64,000 bases of DNA from Chitinilyticum aquatile DSM 21506 (GTDB lineage: Bacteria > Pseudomonadota > Gammaproteobacteria > Burkholderiales > Chitinibacteraceae): positions 1-64,000 of the forward strand of contig NZ_AUMS01000013.1 of NCBI RefSeq assembly GCF_000430805.1, read 5' to 3'. Positions within the stretch are counted from its first letter, which is position 1. Each line of letters opens with the position of its first letter. Below are positions 55,448-64,000 of the stretch, one piece after another. A model generated the notes under the pieces. The model saw nothing but the letters and a program-made list of their open reading frames with translations, did no database searches and was not told the DNA's origin. The position numbers were made by a program, and so were the translations under genes.

Positions 55448-56662
55448 ATGAATCAACGACTCGACCTGACCTATGAATACCTGAATGAGGCGCTGCGTCT
55501 CTATCCGAAGGCGGAATTGGCCAGTCGCTTGGGGACTGATAAAGGCACCATTCGGCGCTGGGAAACTCGCGAAAACGAGCCGAAGCCGTATGTTGCAGAG
55601 CAGCTTCGGCAGCTCGTTCTGCCTTTCGAGGATCAAGCCAAGACTACTGGCGAGTTTCGTTTTATTGATCTGTTTGCGGGTATCGGTGGCCTGCGGAAGG
55701 CTTTCGAACAGATAGGTGGCGACTGTGTGTTTACCAGTGAATGGGATAGCTACGCCCAGACGACCTACAAGGCAAACTACCCCGATCAGCATGCGCTGGC
55801 TGGCGATATAACCAAAGTGGAAGCAGGCGCGGTTCCTGACCATGATGTACTGCTGGCGGGTTTTCCTTGTCAGCCTTTCTCCATCGCGGGCGTGTCCAAA
55901 AAGAATGCGCTAGGCCGTGCACATGGGTTTGCCGACGAGACGCAAGGCACCCTGTTTTTTGATGTGGCACGAATTATCGCCACGAAGAAGCCCAAAGCAT
56001 TTTTGCTTGAAAACGTGAAAAATCTCATGTCGCATGACAAGGGGCGCACGTTTGACGTGATTCGCCGCACCCTGACCGACGAACTTGGTTATCACATCCA
56101 TGTAAAGGTGATTGATGCACAGCATTTTGTGCCGCAGCATCGCGAGCGGATCGTGATTGTGGGCTTTCACAACCGGGTTGATTTTGAGTGGGAAGAGGTT
56201 GTTCTGCCGCCGAAAAATCTGGTCACAATGAAAGACATTTTGCACAAGACAGATGGCTCTGAGCCTTGGCTGATTCAGGATGGTGACCGTTACTTTGACC
56301 ACAAGAACAGGTCCGTACTTGAGAAGTACACATTGACGGACAAGCTGTGGGCCTATTTGCAGAACTATGCCGAGAAGCACCGTGCAAAAGGCAACGGCTT
56401 CGGTTTCGGACTGGTTGGGCCGGACAGCGTGGCGCGCACCCTTTCGGCCCGGTATTACAAGGACGGCTCGGAAATCCTGGTTGATCAAGGCCCGAACAAG
56501 AACCCTCGCCGCCTGACACCGCGTGAATGTGCCCGCCTGATGGGCTTTGACGACAGCTTTGTGATCCCGGTCTCTGATACCCGCGCCTACAAGCAATTCG
56601 GCAATTCGGTAGTGATGCCGGTATTCCATGCCGTGGCGAAAGCCATGAAACCGCTGATCTGA
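55448..56662 (+). CDS. DNA (cytosine-5) methyltransferase, Dcm/EcoRII type
   Basis: A 404-residue C5 methyltransferase. The N-terminal 60 residues carry a helix-turn-helix-like part (ELASRLGTDKGTIRRWETRE), as in Dcm and M.EcoRII. The catalytic motifs follow: DLFAGIGGLRKAF (motif I, 74-86), GFPCQPFS (motif IV, Cys141), ENVKNL (VI), QHRERI (VIII) and YKQFGNSV (X). It should methylate the site cut by the downstream EcoRII-like nuclease, presumably CCWGG. Start at MNQRLDLTYEYLN; a frame nine codons longer is possible. Confidence 0.93.
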   Translation: MNQRLDLTYEYLNEALRLYPKAELASRLGTDKGTIRRWETRENEPKPYVAEQLRQLVLPFEDQAKTTGEFRFIDLFAGIGGLRKAFEQIGGDCVFTSEWDSYAQTTYKANYPDQHALAGDITKVEAGAVPDHDVLLAGFPCQPFSIAGVSKKNALGRAHGFADETQGTLFFDVARIIATKKPKAFLLENVKNLMSHDKGRTFDVIRRTLTDELGYHIHVKVIDAQHFVPQHRERIVIVGFHNRVDFEWEEVVLPPKNLVTMKDILHKTDGSEPWLIQDGDRYFDHKNRSVLEKYTLTDKLWAYLQNYAEKHRAKGNGFGFGLVGPDSVARTLSARYYKDGSEILVDQGPNKNPRRLTPRECARLMGFDDSFVIPVSDTRAYKQFGNSVVMPVFHAVAKAMKPLI

Positions 56663-56670
56663 GAGCCGTC

Positions 56671-57159
56671 ATGGCGGACATTGTCGACAAGGCAACCCGC
56701 AGCCGTATGATGTCCGGCATCCGCAGCAAGGACACAAAACCGGAAATGCTGATTCGCAAAGCCCTGCACGCGCGGGGCTTTCGTTTTCGCCTGCATGTCA
56801 AAGACCTGCCCGGCAAGCCCGATCTGGTTCTGCCCAAGTACAAGGCGGTTATTTTTATCAACGGCTGTTTCTGGCATGGGCATGACTGCCGGTACTTCCG
56901 GTTGCCACAGACTCGCACGGAATTCTGGCGAGCCAAGATTGAAGCAAACAGGAAGAGGGATCAGGCGCGATTGGCTGAGTTACAGCAGGGCGGCTGGCGA
57001 ATTCTGGTTGTTTGGGAGTGTGCGACCAGGAAAATCGCTAGCGAGTCTGGGCAGATTGCGCTCATTGACTGGATCGGAGAATGGCTGATAATGGGCGTCA
57101 GTAATTTCCAGATCAACGAGTCAGGTGCCCAGCCCATACCATGTTCAACGACCAGCTAA
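56671..57159 (+). CDS. vsr: Very short patch repair endonuclease
   Basis: Nicks next to T in T:G mismatches left by deamination of 5-methylcytosine at Dcm-type sites. The 162-residue protein has RSRMMSGIRSKDTKPE (about 10-25) and the catalytic GKPDLVLPKYKAVIFINGCF with the zinc-site motif WHGHDC. It lies eight bases after the methyltransferase and overlaps the nuclease gene by 19 bases. Confidence 0.93.
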   Translation: MADIVDKATRSRMMSGIRSKDTKPEMLIRKALHARGFRFRLHVKDLPGKPDLVLPKYKAVIFINGCFWHGHDCRYFRLPQTRTEFWRAKIEANRKRDQARLAELQQGGWRILVVWECATRKIASESGQIALIDWIGEWLIMGVSNFQINESGAQPIPCSTTS

Positions 57160-58385
57160 GCGATTACTTCGAAGGGGTTGCTGCCAAGTACCTGAGCCGC
57201 GTCGATGCCATTGATGCTGGATCAAACCAGCATGAGATTGGCGGATTGCCGAAAGCAGGCTTCAAGGCGCACCTTGGCCAGCCAGGCAAAGACAGTGAGT
57301 TTCGTTTTCCAGCACGGCAGGTCTATATCCGGGGGCTGGATGAGGAACCAGTGATCGCGGCGAATCCCGTAACTTGGTACGACTGCAGAAGGAAGCAGCC
57401 ACATCGCGGTCCTGAATACCGCTTGTATTACTTCGACAACCCGGTAACTGCACAACTGGCTCCTGGTGATTTCTTTTTGATCGCAAAGATGCGTGATGGC
57501 ACCTTGCTGATGGTATTCACCCCTGCAGGCAGCCCTATCGAGTATCAGCTCCGGGCATTGTTCGGGCTTGATGAAGTTGGCGAGCAATTCCGGGCCGGGC
57601 GGCTGGATGCGGTAAATCTCTTATTGCCGCTAAGGTGGATGCTCGAACAGTTAGGCATTGAGGTTGATCGGCCTGAAACAACGGATGAAGAATGGCTTGA
57701 AAGGTTGCTCAAGATATTTGGTGCAAACCAGTTTCCGGGCACCAGTCATTTTTCAGCGTATGCCCGCAATACTATGCCCATCGAGATTGATCCGTTCAAG
57801 CAGCCGGATGATGCCTTGCTTGGCTGGATGGATCATGAAGAAAAGTTGTTTCGCATTTACGAGCGCTATCTGGTTCGGCAGAAATTGCGCGCCGGTTTCG
57901 GCGAACATGGTGATGATGTGGATGAATTCATCGCCTTCTCGCTGAGCGTGCAAAATCGCCGGAAATCACGTGTCGGGCATGCCTTTGAAGGGCACCTCGA
58001 CCATCTCTTCAAGCTGCATGGATTGAAGTTTGAGCAGGGGCGTGGGAAGGGTAAAGTAACTGAGAACAATGCCAAGCCTGATTTCCTTTTCCCCGATTTT
58101 GCCAGTTATCACAATCCAGATTTTCCTGCGGCAAGGCTCGCCATGTTGGGTGCCAAAACCACCTGCAAGGATCGCTGGCGGCAGGTCTTGAGCGAGGCTG
58201 CACGAATCCCGCGCAAGCATCTTATTACGCTGGAACCGGCAATCAGTGAAGCGCAAACGATGGAAATGAATTCGCATGGAGTGCAACTGATCGTACCGGA
58301 AGCCATCCAGCGAACGTACAAACCAGCACAGCGCGAGAAACTTAAGGACGTAGCAGGCTTGATTACAGAGTGTAAGCTTCTTTAA
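57141..58385 (+). CDS. Type II restriction endonuclease, EcoRII-like
   Basis: A 414-residue nuclease. The C-terminal half (about 258-395) matches EcoRII closely: DEFIAFSLSVQNRRKSR, catalytic KPDFLF (312-317) and AKTTCKDRW (338-346). The N-terminal domain (about 15-140) is the effector DNA-binding, autoinhibitory part, with SNQHE at 28-32 and TWYD at 78-81. EcoRII-type enzymes need a second CCWGG copy bound there to be active. It overlaps vsr and follows the methyltransferase. Confidence 0.9.
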   Translation: MFNDQLSDYFEGVAAKYLSRVDAIDAGSNQHEIGGLPKAGFKAHLGQPGKDSEFRFPARQVYIRGLDEEPVIAANPVTWYDCRRKQPHRGPEYRLYYFDNPVTAQLAPGDFFLIAKMRDGTLLMVFTPAGSPIEYQLRALFGLDEVGEQFRAGRLDAVNLLLPLRWMLEQLGIEVDRPETTDEEWLERLLKIFGANQFPGTSHFSAYARNTMPIEIDPFKQPDDALLGWMDHEEKLFRIYERYLVRQKLRAGFGEHGDDVDEFIAFSLSVQNRRKSRVGHAFEGHLDHLFKLHGLKFEQGRGKGKVTENNAKPDFLFPDFASYHNPDFPAARLAMLGAKTTCKDRWRQVLSEAARIPRKHLITLEPAISEAQTMEMNSHGVQLIVPEAIQRTYKPAQREKLKDVAGLITECKLL

Positions 58386-58450
58386 GCGGGTTATCTGGTA
58401 AACAGGATTTTATGAGGCGGTTAATTGTTGTGGGCGCTTGAAATGTACGG

Positions 58451-58482
58451 GTGCACCTACATGTTGAGAAAGGTGCACGTTT
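58451..58482 (+). terminator. Hairpin after the restriction endonuclease gene
   Basis: GTGCACCT (58451-58458) pairs perfectly with AGGTGCAC (58471-58478) around a 12-base loop, followed by GTTTTA. It may end the restriction operon or act as an operator for the next gene. Confidence 0.55.
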
Positions 58483-58515
58483 TACTTGATATCAACCTAA
58501 AGCTGAGGAGTAAGT

Positions 58516-58911
58516 ATGTCAAATCCGACCTTGCAGTTCTCGCCAGCATGCATCAAAAGTTTGTCTGCGGTTGAGGCACGGCCAGAAGTATCAAATCAAC
58601 ATGAATTCAATGGCGTAATCCCGCTCAAGAGGATGTTTGGCCTCGATGGCTTTACTCGTGAGGCTAAGTTCAGCGTTCGTGGGTCGAATATTACTGCGGC
58701 GGCCAATGTAACTTGGTATGACGCCCGAGAGCAGCACCCTACACGAACTGAGCACAGACTGTACTTCCAAACAAATGCGGTTATGCAGATGGCACAGGAG
58801 GGTGACAATATCTTGATCGGATTTGATGCGGGTAATAACCTCCACCTGATACTGATTCCTCAAGGTGGGGATGGGTATCGCGGCGTACTCGAGACTTGGG
58901 AGCTTGCTTAG
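58516..58911 (+). CDS. Stand-alone EcoRII N-terminal (B3-like) domain protein
   Basis: A 131-residue protein that aligns along its length with the N-terminal domain of the EcoRII-like nuclease just upstream. SNQHE (26-30 versus 28-32), NVTWYDA (64-70) against NPVTWYD, EHRLYF (79-84) against EYRLYY (92-97) and GDNILIGF (96-103) against GDFFLIAK (109-116) keep the same order and spacing. It has no nuclease motif. It has its own ribosome-binding site (GAGGAG) and lies 130 bases downstream. It could bind the recognition site and modulate or counteract the nuclease, but that is inference. Confidence 0.75.
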   Translation: MSNPTLQFSPACIKSLSAVEARPEVSNQHEFNGVIPLKRMFGLDGFTREAKFSVRGSNITAAANVTWYDAREQHPTRTEHRLYFQTNAVMQMAQEGDNILIGFDAGNNLHLILIPQGGDGYRGVLETWELA

Positions 58912-58958
58912 AGCCGTTTGGCGTATTAGCCGCGTAGCGGTAATACGCCAAACGGGCT
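58912..58958. repeat. REP-like palindrome
   Basis: CCGTTTGGCGTATTA (58914-58928) and its exact complement (58941-58955) flank a GC core with CCGC/GCGG. It begins one base after the preceding stop codon. The shape (GGCGTATTA, CCGC, TAATACGCC) resembles widespread proteobacterial REP sequences; no copy of the same motif is seen elsewhere in the window. Confidence 0.6.
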
Positions 58959-59033
58959 GAAAAACCAAACCTTTGGATGCCGGCCTGTGACCAGCCGGGA
59001 TCCCTGTGGGACGCCGGCATGGCGAAGAAGCCT

Positions 59034-59086
59034 ATGGGTATTGCCCTACAGCCAAGAAAACAAAAAGGCTGCGGCTATATACCCAT
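59034..59086 (+). repeat. Dispersed palindromic element, copy G
   Basis: ATGGGTAT and ATACCCAT are exact complements at the ends, with CAGCC/GGCTG inside around AAGAAAACAAAAA. The closing arm GGCTGCGGCTATATACCCAT belongs with copies A and B. A terminator hairpin follows directly, as it does after copy B. Confidence 0.6.
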
Positions 59087-59090
59087 CAAA

Positions 59091-59122
59091 AACAAAGCCA
59101 CCGTATCCGGTGGCTTTGTTCT
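59091..59122. terminator. Bidirectional terminator before hepT
   Basis: AACAAAGCCACC (59091-59102) and GGTGGCTTTGTT (59109-59120) form a perfect 12-bp stem with a 6-base loop and T-rich flanks on both strands. On the minus strand it ends the hepT-mntA transcript. Confidence 0.85.
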
Positions 59123-59136
59123 TTCTGCAACGCTAG

Positions 59137-59553
59137 CTACGCGCCGTCGCGAGTGAGCATCGTGCGGCTGTAGTCGAGAAAATCGTCAAGGTGCTGTTCG
59201 ATAACCGCGATGGTGATCGGCAGCTGCAGGCTGGCATAGTCGTGCACGGCGATGTTGCGAAAGCCGACCATGCGCTTGAGCGAATCGGCGAGCGCCGGGC
59301 TGATCCAGCCGGCTAAGGCTAGCAGGGCAAACACGTCCCGGGCGCTTTGCGGCACGCCCAGGCGCTCGCGGCGGATCAGGTGCTGCCCCATGTCGAGTGC
59401 GGCTTCGCAGGCGCGCTGGATATTGAGGATGGCGGCATCCTGCCGGGTGTAGTCGCTGGCGAAGCTGGCTTGATCCTTGTCGTACTCTTCGCGGGCGCGT
59501 TGTACGCAGCGCTCGATGGTGGCGGCTTTGTTGATCAGAACGTCATCGGCCAT
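59137..59553 (-). CDS. hepT: HepT-type toxin (HEPN RNase)
   Basis: A 138-residue DUF86/HEPN protein. The active-site motif R99-x4-H104-x-Y106 (RNIAVHDY) is intact; the Arg and His cut RNA, and the Tyr is the site AMPylated by the antitoxin in studied systems (type VII). ATG 59553 (MADDVLINKAATIE) overlaps the mntA end by 11 bases. The longer frame upstream is the other strand of mntA and was rejected. Confidence 0.88.
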   Translation of the reverse strand: MADDVLINKAATIERCVQRAREEYDKDQASFASDYTRQDAAILNIQRACEAALDMGQHLIRRERLGVPQSARDVFALLALAGWISPALADSLKRMVGFRNIAVHDYASLQLPITIAVIEQHLDDFLDYSRTMLTRDGA

Positions 59554-59953
59554 AAATCGTTCCTTCGCGTGCAATGTCGCTGAGCAAACCGGCGCGGGCT
59601 TCGTCGAGCGCGGTTTTTTCGCTGAGCACGGCGGCTTCAAACAAGGCAGCGCGGCTGTCAGCCCGCCACCAGCAGACGCCGCCGGTGATGATCTGGTATT
59701 GCATGACGGTGCTGGCGGCGCGCAGATCCAGCAGATCAACCGGGCAGTGGGCAAGGTCGGCCAGTTGGCCGGCCAAGTCCCACAATGCCAGCGGGTCGGC
59801 GTAGCCTGCGCTCAGCACCGCCAGATCAAGGTCACTATCGGTGTTGGCATCGCCGCGAATGCGGCTGCCAAAGGCATAAATCGCCATGAGGCCGGGTACG
59901 GAGCCGCGCAGCGTGGCGATGATGCCGGCTTGCAGTGGTGACTGGGCCGGCAT
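59543..59953 (-). CDS. mntA: MntA-type antitoxin (minimal nucleotidyltransferase)
   Basis: A 136-residue nucleotidyltransferase with the complete motif G29-S30-x10-D41-x-D43 (GSRIRGDANTDSDLDL). In known HepT-MntA pairs it neutralises HepT by transferring AMP to the conserved Tyr. The order antitoxin then toxin with a short overlap is standard. It lies seven bases from the gyrB stop, in the same direction, so readthrough from gyrB is possible. Confidence 0.88.
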   Translation of the reverse strand: MPAQSPLQAGIIATLRGSVPGLMAIYAFGSRIRGDANTDSDLDLAVLSAGYADPLALWDLAGQLADLAHCPVDLLDLRAASTVMQYQIITGGVCWWRADSRAALFEAAVLSEKTALDEARAGLLSDIAREGTIYGR

Positions 59954-59960
59954 TGCTCAT

Positions 59961-62456
<2,496 letters not shown>

Positions 62457-62470
62457 TCATTGCCGTGTGC

Positions 62471-63586
62471 TTAAATGCGCATCGGCATCACGATGTATTT
62501 GAAGTTGGCGTTGTCCGGCAGGGTGACGAGCACCGAGGAATTCACGTCGCCGAAGGCAAACTGCAGGTTTTCGACCTGCATATTGGTCAGCACGTCGAGC
62601 AGGTACTGGATGTTGAAGCCGATATCGAGCGGCTCGCCCTGATAGGCGACTTCCAGTTCTTCCTGCGCTTCTTCCTGCTCGTTGTTGTTGCAGAGAATCT
62701 TCAGCGAGCCGGAAGTCAGCACCACGCGCACGCCGCGGAATTTCTCGTTCGACAGAATGGCGGCGCGCTGCATGGCGGCCAGCAGCTGCGCGCGGTCGAT
62801 GGTCAACAGCTTGTCGTTGTTTTGCGGGATCACGCGGTTGTAGTCGGGGAACTTGCCGTCGACCACTTTCGAGTGGATCACGATGCTGCCAAAGCTGAAC
62901 TTCACCTGATTGCCTGCGATGTCGATGGCGACTTCGTCGTCCACGTCGGCCAGCAGCTTGTAGAGTTCCAGAATGGTCTTGCGCGGCAGGATGACTTCGT
63001 TCTTGTCGAAGCTGGTGGCGAGCTCGGCCGAGGCAAACGCCAGACGGTGTCCGTCGGTGGCGACGAGCTTCAGCAGATTGCCCTCGGTGACCATGAACAG
63101 GCCGTTGAGGTAGTAGCGGATGTCCTGATGCGCCATGGCGAACTGGGCGCGACCCAGCAGTGCCTTGAGCTGGCCTTGCGGCATGCGGACAGTGGCGCGC
63201 AGGTTGGTGTCGACTGCCAGCGTCGGGAAATCGGCGGCGGGCAGCGTCTGCAGGTTGAAGCGGCTTTTGCCGGCCTTGATGGTCAGACGGCCATCGTCTT
63301 CGTCCAGTGTCACCACGGTCTTGTCGGGAATCGCGCGCAGGATGTCGCTGAATTTCTTGGCGGCGACCGTGATCGCGAAATCATTACCGGAATTGTTCGA
63401 GAAGCCTTCCCGCTGGCTGCTGGCAATCTGGATTTCCAGATCGGTGCCGGTGAAGGAGAGCGCGTCGCCTTCTTTCCTGATCAGCACATTGGCCAGAATC
63501 GGCAGGGTATTGCGGCGCTCGACGATACCAGTGACCGTCGCGAGCGGTTTCAGGAGTGCGTCGCGTTCAGCTTGCAACAATTGCAT
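62471..63586 (-). CDS. dnaN: DNA polymerase III subunit beta (sliding clamp)
   Basis: The ring-shaped processivity clamp, 371 residues in three repeated domains of about 120. Starts MQLLQAERDALLKPLATVTG and ends YIVMPMRI, the conserved C-terminal VMPMRL-type segment. LPILANVLI and GLFMVTEGNLLKLVATDGHRLA are typical. It lies between dnaA and gyrB, the usual origin order. Confidence 0.97.
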   Translation of the reverse strand: MQLLQAERDALLKPLATVTGIVERRNTLPILANVLIRKEGDALSFTGTDLEIQIASSQREGFSNNSGNDFAITVAAKKFSDILRAIPDKTVVTLDEDDGRLTIKAGKSRFNLQTLPAADFPTLAVDTNLRATVRMPQGQLKALLGRAQFAMAHQDIRYYLNGLFMVTEGNLLKLVATDGHRLAFASAELATSFDKNEVILPRKTILELYKLLADVDDEVAIDIAGNQVKFSFGSIVIHSKVVDGKFPDYNRVIPQNNDKLLTIDRAQLLAAMQRAAILSNEKFRGVRVVLTSGSLKILCNNNEQEEAQEELEVAYQGEPLDIGFNIQYLLDVLTNMQVENLQFAFGDVNSSVLVTLPDNANFKYIVMPMRI

Positions 63587-63720
63587 ATCTGCTTTCCCGG
63601 TAAATTGATAGACAGTTAAACGGAAGAATTTTACCTGAAATCAGGCGACAAGAATGCTTTGCCGCTTGTTCGCGTGCCTGCGCGCCACAGCGGCGGCAGG
63701 GCAGGCGCGGCAGGGCGTGT
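63587..63720. other. dnaA-dnaN intergenic region
   Basis: 134 bases containing the leader of dnaN. I find no TTATCCACA-type DnaA box in it. Its GC-rich CGCC/GGCGG runs could form weak hairpins. Confidence 0.5.
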
Positions 63721-64000
63721 TCAGCTGCGCAGCATCTGCAGCAGCACGCCGTACTGGTGGGCGATTTCGCTGTCGTTCTGGCGCATTTCCTCGATGGTGC
63801 GGCAGGCGTACAGCACGGTGGTGTGGTCGCGGCCGCCAAAAGCTTCGCCAATGGCCGGCAGGCTCATCTGCGTCAGCTCCTTGGTGAGGGCCATTGCTAC
63901 CTGACGCGGGCGGGCAATGTCGCGCGCGCGTTTCTTGGAATGCATGTCCGGCACCTTGATCTTGTAGAAGTCGGCGACGGTTTTCTGGATGTTCTCGACC
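63721..64000 (-). CDS. dnaA: Chromosomal replication initiator DnaA, C-terminal part (truncated by window edge)
   Basis: About 92 residues of the DNA-binding domain IV: the segment from [19 protein letters not shown] to the end, with the DnaA signature [19 protein letters not shown] that reads the DnaA box. It ends LLQMLRS. The upstream part lies to the right of the window. Confidence 0.95.
   Translation of the reverse strand, partial: VENIQKTVADFYKIKVPDMHSKKRARDIARPRQVAMALTKELTQMSLPAIGEAFGGRDHTTVLYACRTIEEMRQNDSEIAHQYGVLLQMLRS

Noticed and set aside
63587-63720. oriC in the dnaA-dnaN gap
   Set aside because: No DnaA boxes or AT-rich unwinding region seen; the origin more likely lies upstream of dnaA, outside the window.

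Overview
The window reads as a chromosomal segment of a GC-rich betaproteobacterium, most likely from the order Neisseriales (Chromobacterium/Chitinibacter-like). The support is the gene content and order: a pilMNOPQ-aroK-aroB block, pilS-pilR next to ampD and rppH, a minus-strand dnaA-dnaN-gyrB block at the right end, and Neisseria-like housekeeping proteins. The species cannot be named from sequence alone. The replication origin should lie just beyond the right edge, because dnaA runs off the end.

Layout. 1-333: tail of an rRNA operon (23S 3' end, 5S, terminator). 441-5626 (minus): NAD(P)HX repair enzyme, PilZ/YcgR protein, a nucleotidyltransferase-fold protein without its usual aspartates, and penicillin-binding protein 1A. 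5786-12348 (plus): type IV pilus assembly genes pilM-Q, then aroK and aroB; a textbook terminator sits inside the first codons of aroK. 12350-18730: YihY membrane protein, wrbA with a DUF2069 gene, a 2-isopropylmalate synthase carrying an N-terminal helix-turn-helix, and the phosphatidylethanolamine genes pssA and psd. 18900-20660 is an AT-rich patch with three unfamiliar genes, two of them overlapping like a toxin-antitoxin pair. 20805-28661 (minus): phoH, a DUF4132 giant protein with a small partner, a family-3 glycosidase, UPF0149 and miaB. 28709-34266 (minus): a Csu-type (archaic) chaperone-usher pilus cluster with a truncated extra pilin. 34661-34756: an odd tRNA-Met gene. 34817-50395: a MidA-like methyltransferase, pteridine reductase, EEP-fold hydrolase, TPR-GAF histidine kinase, ttcA, a spermidine-synthase-like gene, rppH, pilS/pilR, ampD, kup and a PulE-like ATPase.

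50433-51545: an IS481-family element abuts the 3' half of a tRNA-Thr(CGT) gene. 51664-54070 (minus): SGNH hydrolase and a phosphoethanolamine-transferase-like enzyme. 54367-55242: two paralogous lipoproteins. 55448-58911: an EcoRII/Dcm-type restriction-modification cluster (cytosine methyltransferase, Vsr, EcoRII-like nuclease) followed by a small protein that looks like a free-standing copy of the nuclease's N-terminal DNA-binding domain. 59137-59953 (minus): a HepT-MntA toxin-antitoxin pair. 59961-64000 (minus): gyrB, dnaN and the end of dnaA.

Throughout the window, at least seven intergenic sites carry a related ~45-65 bp imperfect palindrome ending in a GGCGATATACCC-like arm. This looks like a dispersed repeat family. 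The accessory genes sit mainly in two places: the AT-rich patch after psd, and the stretch from the IS element to gyrB.
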